Origin: Exiguobacterium oxidotolerans JCM 12280
GTDB taxonomy: Bacteria > Bacillota > Bacilli > Exiguobacteriales > Exiguobacteriaceae
Assembly (NCBI RefSeq): GCF_000702625.1
Contig: NZ_JNIS01000001.1
Location: forward strand, 930,001 to 994,000
Direction: 5' to 3'
Length of the DNA stretch: 64,000 nt
Shown piece by piece: positions 35,710-44,988 of this stretch. The notes beneath the pieces were generated by a model. That model was given only the letters and a program-made list of their open reading frames with translations. It was not told where the DNA came from and ran no database searches. The number at the start of each line of letters is the position of its first letter. The stretch's first letter is position 1. The position numbers were made by a program, and so were the translations under genes.

Positions 35710-36540
35710 TTATAATTCAAGCACATGGAACTGATAACCGCGTCCGACAACGAACCCGGCATCTTTATAGAGATCCAGTGCCCGTGCGTTATCCGTCTCG
35801 ACATCGAGTTCAAGCTGCGTCCGACCTGTCCGGAACATCGCTTGGACCATCAGTTTCAACATTTTCTTCCCGTATCCATTGCCCTGCGCTTCCGGACGAA
35901 CGGCGAACGCATGGATGCTCGCTTGTGTCTCGGATGCTAAATATGCACGGACGACACCGACCGGCTGACCGTTCGCGACACCGACATACGTGACGCGATC
36001 CTCTGTCTCAATCGCTTGATAAATCGCTTCTGCCTCGTCCGCTGTATTTCCGAACGACTGTCCGAGCGTCTCGACGATGAACGGACGGTCCGATGCCGTC
36101 GCTTCGCGTAATTCGAAATCAGGGTCTGCTTTTAAGAACAATTGCGCTTTTTTCAGCACCATATTGTATTCCGTCATCCGGTATTCTGCCCCAAGCTTGC
36201 CCAAGACCGCTTTACCGGATTGACTTGCATCATCAATGACGAACGTAAAGGCTTCCGCGCCCGTTTCGCGCGCTACGCCAGCCGCCGTTTCGACGAGCGA
36301 TTTAAAAATCCCTTGCTGCCGGTAATCAGGATCAACAAAGACGTTGACTTCCCATTCTGTCGGTAGATACGCGAAGGCTTGCAGGTAGCCTATCAATTTT
36401 GAGCCGTCGTAGACAGCAAAATCATTCTCGCCGACATAATCTGCCGCCACCTTCAATTCAATTCCATCATGATCGTTGACACATTTCTCAAGTTGCAAGA
36501 CATCTGTCGTTTGTAAGACTTTCGTTACTGTAAATTCCAT
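35710..36540 (-). CDS. Tandem GNAT-domain acetyltransferase
   Basis: 276 residues with two GNAT folds: the first about 35-130 with VNVFVDPDYRQQGIFKSLVE, the second about 140-275 with IHAFAVRPEAQGNGYGKKMLK. Both have acetyl-CoA motif A, the second the better match (QGNGYG). Two-domain acetyltransferases of this type resemble mycothiol synthase-like proteins, but Firmicutes use bacillithiol, so substrate remains open. GGTGAAGAGAG precedes the ATG. Confidence 0.85.
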   Translation of the reverse strand: MEFTVTKVLQTTDVLQLEKCVNDHDGIELKVAADYVGENDFAVYDGSKLIGYLQAFAYLPTEWEVNVFVDPDYRQQGIFKSLVETAAGVARETGAEAFTFVIDDASQSGKAVLGKLGAEYRMTEYNMVLKKAQLFLKADPDFELREATASDRPFIVETLGQSFGNTADEAEAIYQAIETEDRVTYVGVANGQPVGVVRAYLASETQASIHAFAVRPEAQGNGYGKKMLKLMVQAMFRTGRTQLELDVETDNARALDLYKDAGFVVGRGYQFHVLEL

Positions 36541-36603
36541 CTCTCTTCACCTCAACCTTTACTATAGCGAACCACTAAAAGAAGCACTAGCAAAAGCTAA
36601 TGC

Positions 36604-37086
36604 TTACTGCAGTTTAAATGTTTTCATCATCCGCGGAACGTGATATGTGATCAAGCGTTCGATTGTTTTGTTCCCGACCGCACCTTTAACGGCTTCCGTC
36701 GGTTGAACATAGTAGTACGTTTTATTGCCCTTCGTCCCAAGATACGTGCCATACCCGACTTGACGGTCGAACTGTTTTTTCGACAGTTTCTTCGGTTCAT
36801 AGTTCAAGTTGACGAGCAACTGATCTTTTCCCTTCACCTTATAGTAGAGCGAAAATGTTCCACTCCGCGTGACGGTACCGTACTTTGATTTGACTGTTTT
36901 ATTTTTAATGAGCGCGACTTTATCTTGCGCGATCGCTTTCTTCAGCGTCTCTGTCGCCTTGACCGAATAACCAAGCTGTTTGTTTTGAACCATCCCTTTT
37001 TGATAAGAGACGTTCGTCGCCCCAAAGGCTGTCACCGGAATCAGACATGCCCCGATTAATAGTCCTGTCATTGCGATTCGTTTCAC
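36604..37086 (-). CDS. Secreted protein of unknown function
   Basis: 160 residues from the GTG at 37086 (AAAGGAGGA 8 nt upstream; the ORF is open further 5' without a site). Signal peptide KRIAMTGLLIGACLIPVTAFGA, then a Lys/Tyr/Gly-rich beta-type domain (YSVKATETLKKAIAQDKVALIKN; GTYLGTKGNKTYYYVQP). No cysteines after the signal. Not recognised. Lies between the double-GNAT gene and the next, divergent gene. Confidence 0.75.
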   Translation of the reverse strand: MKRIAMTGLLIGACLIPVTAFGATNVSYQKGMVQNKQLGYSVKATETLKKAIAQDKVALIKNKTVKSKYGTVTRSGTFSLYYKVKGKDQLLVNLNYEPKKLSKKQFDRQVGYGTYLGTKGNKTYYYVQPTEAVKGAVGNKTIERLITYHVPRMMKTFKLQ

Positions 37087-37224
37087 GCTGATTCCTCCTT
37101 TATGTATGCGATAATAATAAAATTCCCTTTCGTACAATAGGTAAACCTTATTCTCGAAAAAGATTTGACGGAATTGTCTAAATTTCTTACGATAAGAGTA
37201 ACGAAACGAAATGGGGTTAAAAGG

Positions 37225-37728
37225 ATGGCTGAACAAGAACAATTAACACAAGAACAGCTCGATAATCTGCTCAAGAACTCATTTGCGATGCAGGTACCAA
37301 TCCTCGAGAAGTTCATGAAAGATACACATGACCGCTACGCACTTGCAACGACTTCTTTCAAACGGGATATGGACGCGATGAAAGAATCGGAATGGCACCA
37401 ATTTTTCGCTGGCAAATTGTTACCGCACTTCTTCCTCGAGCATCTTGGATTCGGCGCTTCGTTCCGCTTCAACGGACACGATAAAGAAGTCGACCTCCCG
37501 GAAAACGTCGTCCCGGTCCGTAATGATGCAGATGACCAAATCGCGAAAGTCGTCCTCGGCGTCGAAAAAGCGATGAAAGACATGCACATCAAAAACCACA
37601 GCCTCGTCGCGAAATTTTACCAAGAGACACTCGAACTCGCTTGCCAAATGGGCAGCCGCGTCGGCATGAGTGATGAATTCTATACACTCGTCAAACCAAG
37701 TCTCGTCCACGAAAACGAATCAAAATAA
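37225..37728 (+). CDS. Hypothetical cytoplasmic protein
   Basis: 167 residues from the ATG at 37225. Mainly helical; contains HQFFAGKLLPHFFLEHLGFG and EVDLPENVVPVRNDADDQIAKVVLGVEKAMKDMHIKNHS. No known motif seen. The upstream GGGG element at 8 nt is a plausible ribosome site; an in-frame ATG at 37165 has none. Single gene, with a strong terminator. Confidence 0.75.
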   Translation: MAEQEQLTQEQLDNLLKNSFAMQVPILEKFMKDTHDRYALATTSFKRDMDAMKESEWHQFFAGKLLPHFFLEHLGFGASFRFNGHDKEVDLPENVVPVRNDADDQIAKVVLGVEKAMKDMHIKNHSLVAKFYQETLELACQMGSRVGMSDEFYTLVKPSLVHENESK

Positions 37729-37734
37729 GCACCG

Positions 37735-37773
37735 ACAGCCCCGCTCCTCTCGACGAGGAACGGGGCTTTTTCT
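37735..37773. terminator. Terminator between convergent genes
   Basis: AGCCCCGCTCCTC-TCGAC-GAGGAACGGGGCT followed by TTTT; serves the plus-strand hypothetical gene and lies just past the minus-strand kinase stop. Confidence 0.85.
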
Positions 37774-37775
37774 CA

Positions 37776-39038
37776 TTATAAACGAATAAAGAAACACGCT
37801 CCGCCTTGCGGATTCGTTCGAACGCCATAGACCAGTTCATGGCTGTCGAGAATCAAGCGGCTAATCGCAAGCCCGAGCCCGTGCCCGGAACTGCCGTCTT
37901 GTTTGACGTACAAATCCCAAATCGTCGACCGGTCGGACTCCGGGACACCACGCCCCGCGTCCTCGACCGTCAATTCAGTCTCCGTCAGCCGTATGATGAC
38001 CCGGCTATCAGGCGGAGCAGCAGCGTGGGCATTCATCAGGAAGTTGACGAGGACCCGTTCGAACATCTGCCTGTCAACACGACGCGTGACGGACACAGCT
38101 TCAGCGACGAGTTCCACTCCATCCTTCGCAAACGTCGCCTGCAACCGTCCGACTGTATCGAACACCAGATCGTCTAGTCGCGTCTCAATCCGCTTTAGCG
38201 GCATCATCCCTCCGGCAAGCTTCGAGTAGACGAGCGTCTCATCAATCAATAGGCCGAGGCGATCCGTCTCCTCGATGATGCTGTAAGTGACATCCGGTAG
38301 TTCGTCTAGCGGAATCACTCCTGCTGCGAGCGCCTCCGTTTCGTTGCGGATGATTGCGAGCGGCGTCCGTAAATCATGGGTGATACCGGCGATAAATGAC
38401 TTTTGCAGCGTTTCTTTTTGGAGGAGTTGTTCCTGCATCTCATCGACGGCAGCAATCAACTCACCGACTTCATCATTCGGTCGTTCGGGTAGCGGGACGC
38501 TTTTTTTCCCCGCTCCGATTTGCTGGGCGACGGACCGTAAGTTGACGATCGGCCGCGTGAACTGTCGTCCCATATAATAAGCAAGCCCTGTCGCAAGCAA
38601 CAAGGTCACGAGGAGCGCGACACCAATCGCCAAGTAGACACCGTTCAACGCACTACTCGCGAGCGGTGCATTCCGAATCGTCGTGATGACCGTGTCCCCT
38701 TCTTTCAACTGATAGGTCAACAAACGTTGATTCTGAACATCAATCACGTCTTGTTGCTGCAACTTCTCAAGCGCCGGTAAGTTGACCGGTTGCGGTCCTC
38801 GTCCACCGAGGCGTTGCGTTTGTCCGTCGATCGTGATGAAACCTTGAATGTCACGGGGAAGCGGTTGATTGCCGTCGATCGCTTCTTGAATGATATTTGC
38901 TTCACGTGCGAGTTGACTGTAGCGTTCGTCTTCCGCAAACCGATTGACGAGCACCGCCGTCAAAATAAAACTCAAGCTACCCATGACGAGGAGCGGTGCG
39001 ACGACCGCCAGTAAAAACTTCCGCATCAATCTACTCAT
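37776..39038 (-). CDS. Sensor histidine kinase
   Basis: 420 residues. Membrane segments at about 7-32 and 133-156 enclose an extracellular domain of about 100 residues; HAMP 158-210, HisKA with His221 in ITHDLRTPLAI, and an HATPase domain with VLVNFLMNAHAAAP (N box), DAGRGVPESD (G1) and GHGLGLAISRLI (G2). Overlaps the response-regulator stop (ATGA), so made with it. The signal is unknown. Probably phosphorylates the regulator at 39035-39697. Confidence 0.93.
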   Translation of the reverse strand: MSRLMRKFLLAVVAPLLVMGSLSFILTAVLVNRFAEDERYSQLAREANIIQEAIDGNQPLPRDIQGFITIDGQTQRLGGRGPQPVNLPALEKLQQQDVIDVQNQRLLTYQLKEGDTVITTIRNAPLASSALNGVYLAIGVALLVTLLLATGLAYYMGRQFTRPIVNLRSVAQQIGAGKKSVPLPERPNDEVGELIAAVDEMQEQLLQKETLQKSFIAGITHDLRTPLAIIRNETEALAAGVIPLDELPDVTYSIIEETDRLGLLIDETLVYSKLAGGMMPLKRIETRLDDLVFDTVGRLQATFAKDGVELVAEAVSVTRRVDRQMFERVLVNFLMNAHAAAPPDSRVIIRLTETELTVEDAGRGVPESDRSTIWDLYVKQDGSSGHGLGLAISRLILDSHELVYGVRTNPQGGACFFIRL

Positions 39039-39697
39039 TCCATCGCCTCCAGTCGATATCCGACCCGGTGGACCGTCTTTAACTGTTGTTTGATCGTCGG
39101 TAACTTATCACGCAATTGTTTGACGTGCGTATCGACGGTCCGGGTATCGCCACCGAACGTATATCCCCAGACATCATCCAGGATTTGATCGCGACTGAGT
39201 GCTTCACCGATATGTTCGACGAAGTACGTCAACAGCTCAAACTCCATCTTCGCTAGACTGAGCGACTGCTCGCCGTTTTTGACGAGACGCGCTTTCGGAT
39301 CCAACGTTAAGTCACCCAACCGGAAGGCGGTATCTTTCGGACGCTGGTTCAGCGCCCGCTCGAGCCGGATCGTCAGTTCTTTCAAGACGACGGGTTTGAC
39401 GAGGTAATCGTCTGCTCCGAGCTCAAGTCCGAATACACGGTCATCCGCTTCACCACGCGACGTCATCATGAAGACGACGGGTGGCGTAGCGACCGCTTTA
39501 ATCGACGGGACGAGCGACCAGCCGTCCCCGTCCGGGAGTCGAACATCGACGAGGACCGCGTCAAACGTCGTTTCGCGTAAGGCGTCCTTCGCTTGTCCGA
39601 GCGACATCGCGAGTGTCACTTCATATCCGTGGTGCCGTAAAAAGCGTTCTGTCACATGCGCTAACTTTACTTCATCTTCAATTAATAAAATATTCAT
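39035..39697 (-). CDS. OmpR/PhoB-family response regulator
   Basis: 220 residues: receiver domain 1-115 with phospho-acceptor Asp51 (VLVDVRLPDGDGW), Lys104 region (DYLVKPVVLKEL), and a C-terminal winged helix (RDQILDDVWGYTFGGDTRTVDTHVKQLR). Divergent from the secreted triple-repeat protein gene; three 11-bp-spaced direct repeats in the shared upstream region are the likely binding site. Confidence 0.95.
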   Translation of the reverse strand: MNILLIEDEVKLAHVTERFLRHHGYEVTLAMSLGQAKDALRETTFDAVLVDVRLPDGDGWSLVPSIKAVATPPVVFMMTSRGEADDRVFGLELGADDYLVKPVVLKELTIRLERALNQRPKDTAFRLGDLTLDPKARLVKNGEQSLSLAKMEFELLTYFVEHIGEALSRDQILDDVWGYTFGGDTRTVDTHVKQLRDKLPTIKQQLKTVHRVGYRLEAME

Positions 39698-39754
39698 CGT
39701 TATCCCTCCACATGCTTAGTGTACCGCCTTTTCCAACCGATTTGCTTTTCTTGG

Positions 39755-39783
39755 CAATTTCTTTGCAACTTCCTCACAACTTC
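39755..39783 (+). promoter_or_regulatory. Three 11-bp-spaced direct repeats, probable response-regulator operator
   Basis: CAATTTC (39755), CAACTTC (39766) and CAACTTC (39777) lie exactly 11 bp apart, one helical turn each, as in PhoB/OmpR-family operators. They overlap a poor -35 (ACAACT) placed 17 nt before a TAACAT -10 at 39799-39804, the arrangement of an activator-dependent promoter for the gene at 39829. Confidence 0.6.
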
Positions 39784-39828
39784 GTTTTCAATCCACGCTA
39801 ACATACAAGGTGAAAGGAGTGATCAACC

Positions 39829-40968
39829 ATGAAATTCAAAAAACAATGGATCACCGCACTTACAATCAGCGCATTAACAGTAGGAGGAGCTTCTGCTCTC
39901 GCTGCAACAAATGATAGCGATGCATCGAAAACAAAATCCGAGCGTCATCACTTCGAAGGTATGAAAAAAATGGACGTTACAATCCTCTTAGATAAACTCG
40001 GCATCACAGAAGACGAGGCACAAACAGTACGGGAAGCGAAGACATCGATCGCTGAGCTCGCAGAAGAAAAAGGTATCTCGTTCGCCGACTACAAAGCGGC
40101 TGAACTTGCAGCAACAAAAGAACAACTTGCTAGTCTTGTCGCGTCAGGGGATCTTACGAAAACACAATCCGCTAATATGTTAGAACGTCAAACGGAGCGC
40201 TTCAGCAAAGTCTCGAGCTATGACGAATTGAAAGAACAACAACCTAAAGGTCAACGTCACGGTGACAAGGGTGGGGTCTTTAATAAAGAACTCGTCGCAG
40301 ATGTCCTTGCCGCACTTAACTTAAATCAAGAGGACTTCGATGCTGCGAACCAATCCCTCGCCGCGTTCGCAAAAGCCCAATCAATCCAGTTCGCCGACTA
40401 CAAAAAAGCGGTCATCGCTTCACAATCAGAACAACTTGACCAATTCGTCAAAGACGGTAAGATGACGGAAAAACAGGCGACGTCGATTAAAGAACGGATG
40501 ACGGAAGAGTTCTCAGACATGACGAGTTATGACGAGTTGCCGGATCGGGAAAAACAAGGACAAGGCAAACGTGACGGCGGACCACGCGATGTCTTTGGTG
40601 ACACGACTGCAACGGTCTTAGCGAGTCTCAAACTCGATGAAGCGAAATTCGAAGCCGCCAATCAAGCACTTCCTGAATTTGCGGAAGCGAACGATATCGC
40701 CTTCGACGACTTCGAACAAGCGGTCCTCACCGCTCAAACGGCTGCAATTGATGCGAAACTAGCAGACGGTTCCATCACAGAAAAACAAGCGACGTCGATG
40801 AAGGAACGGATGCAAGAACGTGCGGATCAGGTCTCAAGTTATGACGACCTTAAGCAAGGATCACGCGATGGTGGACAAGGTGGACGTCACCACGGAATGA
40901 ACGAAAAGAATACGGATCAATCAACGGACCCGAATGCAAGCGAGACATCTGTCGATCTTGCAATCTAA
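39829..40968 (+). CDS. Secreted triple-repeat protein
   Basis: 379 residues. Signal peptide KKQWITALTISALTVGGASALAA, then three homologous blocks of about 85-110 residues, at about 50-135, 155-245 and 255-345. Each block runs D-V/T-V/I-L-x-x-L-x-L...FADYKxA...LTEKQATSxKERMxExxxxxSSYDEL. Gly/Arg/His-rich linkers (QRHGDKGG, GQGKRDGGP, GGQGGRHHG) separate and end the blocks. Highly charged, no cysteine. Role unknown; similar charged repeat proteins occur beside two-component systems. AAAGGAG precedes the ATG. Probably the regulatory target of the adjacent two-component system. Confidence 0.8.
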   Translation: MKFKKQWITALTISALTVGGASALAATNDSDASKTKSERHHFEGMKKMDVTILLDKLGITEDEAQTVREAKTSIAELAEEKGISFADYKAAELAATKEQLASLVASGDLTKTQSANMLERQTERFSKVSSYDELKEQQPKGQRHGDKGGVFNKELVADVLAALNLNQEDFDAANQSLAAFAKAQSIQFADYKKAVIASQSEQLDQFVKDGKMTEKQATSIKERMTEEFSDMTSYDELPDREKQGQGKRDGGPRDVFGDTTATVLASLKLDEAKFEAANQALPEFAEANDIAFDDFEQAVLTAQTAAIDAKLADGSITEKQATSMKERMQERADQVSSYDDLKQGSRDGGQGGRHHGMNEKNTDQSTDPNASETSVDLAI

Positions 40969-40986
40969 CTTTAGTTCCCCTACGCC

Positions 40987-41029
40987 AACGGATCGACATG
41001 TGCTTGCATGTGTCGATCCGTTTTTTTTA
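40987..41029 (+). terminator. Terminator of the triple-repeat protein gene
   Basis: AACGGATCGACA...TGTCGATCCGTT followed by TTTTTTT, a 12-bp perfect stem. Confidence 0.92.
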
Positions 41030-41162
41030 GATTCCCTTTCTTTTTTTTTTGAAAAAATAGGTCTATTCTTCGAACTTTAATTGCAATTGTTCTCACTTTA
41101 ACCCTATACTAGAAAGGAGACGCGTTCTATCATGAATTACATTCTAGCGAGGAGATTTGACC

Positions 41163-43988
41163 ATGACTTTTTTCGACGCTATGCAACGACTAAGTCGTTC
41201 ATCGACATCCCCTCTGTTCATTGGTGGATTAGAACTCTTACATCCGGATAGCGCGGAATTTTTTTTCCAACAAAATGCGGATGCGATATTCTTCTTTAAT
41301 CACCTCGGTGAAATCATCTATTTCAATGAACAATTACCTACGCTGCTCGGTTATTCGAGTGAAACGTTGTATGAGCACTTCGCCGTGTTTAATCCACCAG
41401 AACAAGTGGATGCGGTCACTTCATTTTTCGAGCGTGCCCTTGCTGGGGAAACCGTTCATTATACGGCGCAAGGATTGCACCATGATCAACATCGACTGAC
41501 GTTAAAGATTACGAACATGCCGATTCTTCAAGACAATCAAGTCATCGGGGTATACGGGATGGCACGCGATATCACACGGGAGAAACAGCTTGAAGAGGAC
41601 GTCGTCCAAATCCGTTCACAACTCGAATTGACGGAACAAGTGCCGGAACTCGTCGTCTTTCATTATGATCCGTCTTCAAAGACGATTGAACAGTCTGGCT
41701 CCTTAATGAATTACTTAGGGGTGTCTTCCGACGCATTAGGGCAAGTATCGCGCAAACAGTTACACAACCGGATTCACCCACGTGATTTCGATCCACTTCG
41801 CTTTCAAATGGAACGACTCATCGAGCGTGAGGTCGAGATGTTCGAACAAGAGGTATCTGTTTTAAATGCCGCGAACGACTATCAGTTATTGCGATTAAAA
41901 GCATTTCGACGATCGGAAAGCGACACAGTGATTGCTGTTGTCCTATATGATTTATCAGAAGTCAGTGAGGCACGCCATCAATTAACGTTCGAGCGCGATC
42001 AAACACGTGAAATCTATGAAGCACTCGATGCTGCGATTTCTCAAATTGACCTCTCGACTGGACGTCTCATATTTCACTCACGAGGATTCTTACAAATTTT
42101 TGAGGAACTGCCAGAGGATTTGTGTTTGAGTCAAGATTGGTTATTCGAGCGTATTGATGAACGCGATCACCTTGCGATGCAACAATTTATTGAGCAACTG
42201 GCCTCCGGAAAAGCTGGAACGCTCCAGTATCGCCTTTGCTTTCCCGATGGTCGCCGAAAATGGATTGAAGATCAGCAATTACCTGTCTTTCACTTCGATG
42301 GGACGATTGCTTATTCGAACAGCATCATGCACGATATCACACTTCAAAAAGACTATGAGGAACGCCTGCAACAACTGGCACTTCGTGACACCGTAACCGG
42401 TCTACCGAACCGTGTCGCGTTGACCGATACGATCAATGCCTGGATAAAAGCAGACCGCCCTTTTTCGATTTTGTCAGCCTCGTTTAATCGCATCACGGAA
42501 ATCAATAATGCGTTCGGACATACTTCCGGTGATCAATGGTTACAAGCGACGAGTCGACTCTTATCAATCACTAAACCAAAAGAAGTATTCCTTGGTCACC
42601 TTGGGGGAGACGAGTACGCCATGCTCGTACCGGCCAGCTATAGTGATGACATTACTTCTTGCGTCGAAAAGTTACTTGCACTATCGACAGATCCCATCCT
42701 GATCGAACCGTATGCACTATTCGCTCGTATTTCAGCTGGTGTCAGCCGCTTTCCGGGGGACAGTCAAGATGCGATTGAACTGTTGAAACATTCTTACACT
42801 GCGTTACGCCGGTCACGACGAGAAGATCATAGTACCTATCATCACTATGCTTCAAACCTCGACATCGATTATTATCGCCGCTATCGTCTCGAGCAAGATT
42901 TACATTACGCGATTGAGCGCAAACAGTTGTTCCTTGAATACCAACCGAAAGTCGATAGTTGGACAGGAAAGATCATTGGACTTGAAGCCTTAATCCGTTG
43001 GCAACATCCGGAATGGGGACGGATTCCACCGAATGACTTTATCCCGCTCGCGGAAGAAAGTTCGCTGCATCTGGCGATTGGTGATTGGGTCGTCGAGACG
43101 GCTTGTCAGGCGATGAAGACGTGGGCCCGTGCCGGGGCGAATCTGATTCCGATTTCGGTCAATGTCTCACCAAAACGTTTCTTGATTCCCGGCTTCGAAC
43201 ATCAAATCGAGCAGGCGTTGTTAAAATACAACCTTTCTCCGCACTTGCTCGAGCTTGAAATCACGGAAGCCGCTTTAATCATGGATGACCCAAGTACGAA
43301 TCGAATGCTGGAACACTTAAGTCACCTTGGTGTCCGGATCGCTTTAGACGACTTCGGCAAAGGTTATTCGTCAATGGTCTACTTGCAGCGTTATCCGATT
43401 AATGTCGTCAAAATCGACCGGCAGTTCGCGACGCATATCGCGGATGACGCGAAAGCACAGGCCATCGTTAAAAGTATTCTCTACATGGCATCCGTCTTTA
43501 ATTTATCTGTCATCGCCGAAGGTATCGAGACGATTCGCCAGCTCGAGACGTTCCGTGCACTGAATTGTCCGAATATCCAAGGATATTTGTTCAGTCGCCC
43601 TGTTCCGACCGACGTCATGCAAAGCTTCCTGTTACGCGAAATTTTGTATCCGATCGAAGCCTGTTCGCTCGCCGGCGATAGTACCCCGAGCTTTTCTGTT
43701 GAAGGAAAAATTAAAATGCTGACGCACCATGAGACGGAGCTCGATTTTAACTACTCGGATATTCATGCGCATCAGACGGATACGCGCCACTTGTATTTTT
43801 CAACCGAGGTCCCGCTTCCACTTAATACCGCAACCTTCGAAGTTCGTTTGTCCGAAGGGATACAACTTGTCAGCTTTACACTGACCGTCATTGGTTTCGA
43901 ACAAGGGCAATATATCGGAAAATATACTTCGAGTCCTGAAGCAGAACTGGTCTTACGTTTTTTCCAATCGATTCGCCCGCTCGTCTAA
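41163..43988 (+). CDS. PAS-GGDEF-EAL protein, probable c-di-GMP phosphodiesterase
   Basis: 941 residues from the ATG at 41163 (GAGGAG 8 nt upstream). Three PAS-like domains (about 25-140, 160-265, 280-400), GGDEF about 405-560, EAL about 575-820, and a C-terminal segment of about 100 residues that may be PilZ-like. The GGDEF site reads GGDEY, but the upstream metal-binding Asp residues are replaced (SFNRITEINN in place of DLDxFKxIND) and there is no RxxD inhibitory site, so cyclase activity is unlikely. EAL catalytic residues are all visible: EALIRW, NVS, EITE, DDFGKGYSS, KID, AEGIET, QGYLFSRP. It should lower c-di-GMP and favour motility. Confidence 0.92.
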   Translation: MTFFDAMQRLSRSSTSPLFIGGLELLHPDSAEFFFQQNADAIFFFNHLGEIIYFNEQLPTLLGYSSETLYEHFAVFNPPEQVDAVTSFFERALAGETVHYTAQGLHHDQHRLTLKITNMPILQDNQVIGVYGMARDITREKQLEEDVVQIRSQLELTEQVPELVVFHYDPSSKTIEQSGSLMNYLGVSSDALGQVSRKQLHNRIHPRDFDPLRFQMERLIEREVEMFEQEVSVLNAANDYQLLRLKAFRRSESDTVIAVVLYDLSEVSEARHQLTFERDQTREIYEALDAAISQIDLSTGRLIFHSRGFLQIFEELPEDLCLSQDWLFERIDERDHLAMQQFIEQLASGKAGTLQYRLCFPDGRRKWIEDQQLPVFHFDGTIAYSNSIMHDITLQKDYEERLQQLALRDTVTGLPNRVALTDTINAWIKADRPFSILSASFNRITEINNAFGHTSGDQWLQATSRLLSITKPKEVFLGHLGGDEYAMLVPASYSDDITSCVEKLLALSTDPILIEPYALFARISAGVSRFPGDSQDAIELLKHSYTALRRSRREDHSTYHHYASNLDIDYYRRYRLEQDLHYAIERKQLFLEYQPKVDSWTGKIIGLEALIRWQHPEWGRIPPNDFIPLAEESSLHLAIGDWVVETACQAMKTWARAGANLIPISVNVSPKRFLIPGFEHQIEQALLKYNLSPHLLELEITEAALIMDDPSTNRMLEHLSHLGVRIALDDFGKGYSSMVYLQRYPINVVKIDRQFATHIADDAKAQAIVKSILYMASVFNLSVIAEGIETIRQLETFRALNCPNIQGYLFSRPVPTDVMQSFLLREILYPIEACSLAGDSTPSFSVEGKIKMLTHHETELDFNYSDIHAHQTDTRHLYFSTEVPLPLNTATFEVRLSEGIQLVSFTLTVIGFEQGQYIGKYTSSPEAELVLRFFQSIRPLV

Positions 43989-43993
43989 TCATT

Positions 43994-44031
43994 CGCACTA
44001 AGGTTGCTCTCGCATGCCTTAGTGCTTTTTT
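43994..44031 (+). terminator. Terminator of the EAL-protein gene
   Basis: GCACTAAGG...CCTTAGTGC followed by TTTTTTG. Confidence 0.85.
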
Positions 44032-44074
44032 GTTATAGTAAACACAGAAACACTTTTCAAAAAGGAGGAATTCG

Positions 44075-44956
44075 ATGAGTGGTACGACTCAAACGAAAGC
44101 TCACCGACGAACGACGAAATGGCAACTTGTACGCCGCCTTTTGTTATTGACGATTGGGGCCATCGTCTTCGCAATCGGTCTGAAAGGATTCCTCGTTCCG
44201 AATAATATCATCGATGGCGGGATTGTCGGGATTTCTATCATCGGTTCAAAACTGACGGATACGACACTCGCATTATGGCTCTTCTTCTTAAATATCCCGT
44301 TCATCTTTTTTGGTTATAAACAGATTGGTAAGACCTTTGCCCTGTCTACGCTTTATGCAATCTTTATCATGGCGGTCGCGACGAAATTACTCGAAGGCAT
44401 CGGACCGATGACGAACGTCGATCTCCTTGCGACCGTCTTCGGTGGTTTAATTCTCGGAATCGGCGTCGGTATCGTCATCCGGGCTAGTGGATCGCTCGAC
44501 GGGACGGAGATTCTTGCTGTTTCCTTCAGTCGCTCGACCCCTTTTTCCGTCGGTGAAATTGTGATGTTCTTTAACGTCTTCATCCTCGGAGCAGCCGGAT
44601 TCGTCTTCGGTTGGGACCGGGCGATGTACTCGCTGATTACGTATTTCATTGCCTTCAAGACAATTGATGTCGTCATTGACGGACTCGATCAATCAAAGAG
44701 TGTGTGGATCATTTCCGAGAACTACGAAGAAATCGGCCTTGCCATCATGGACCGGCTCGGTCGGAGCATGACGTACTTAAACGGGGAAGGATCCTTTTCC
44801 GGAGATGATAAGAAAGTCATTTTTTGTGTTATCAGCCGGCTCGAAGAAACGAAATTAAAAGAAATCGTCCGCGACTTCGACGAACAGGCTTTCATCGCCA
44901 TCGGCAACATTCATGATGTCCACGGTGGTCGCTTCAAGAAAAAAGATATTCATTAA
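44075..44956 (+). CDS. YitT-family membrane protein (DUF161 + DUF2179), second copy
   Basis: 293 residues with the same plan as the protein at 13312-14181: membrane segments in 20-195 (family signature FLVPNNIIDGGIVGISIIGSK) and a cytoplasmic DUF2179 domain about 205-290 (VWIISENYEEIGLAIMDRLGRSMTYLNGEG; VISRLEETKLKEIV). Function unknown. AAAGGAGG precedes the ATG. Followed within 32 nt by the hydrolase gene, likely one transcript. Confidence 0.92.
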   Translation: MSGTTQTKAHRRTTKWQLVRRLLLLTIGAIVFAIGLKGFLVPNNIIDGGIVGISIIGSKLTDTTLALWLFFLNIPFIFFGYKQIGKTFALSTLYAIFIMAVATKLLEGIGPMTNVDLLATVFGGLILGIGVGIVIRASGSLDGTEILAVSFSRSTPFSVGEIVMFFNVFILGAAGFVFGWDRAMYSLITYFIAFKTIDVVIDGLDQSKSVWIISENYEEIGLAIMDRLGRSMTYLNGEGSFSGDDKKVIFCVISRLEETKLKEIVRDFDEQAFIAIGNIHDVHGGRFKKKDIH

Positions 44957-44988
44957 TTCACAGTTGTTCGAGAAAGGGAGTCGCGCCG

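Noticed and set aside
41132-41251. 39-codon upstream ORF with its own AAGGAG overlapping the start of the EAL protein gene
   Set aside because: Could be a leader peptide, but its residues show no pattern and most of it overlaps the main gene in another frame; listed here only as a possibility.
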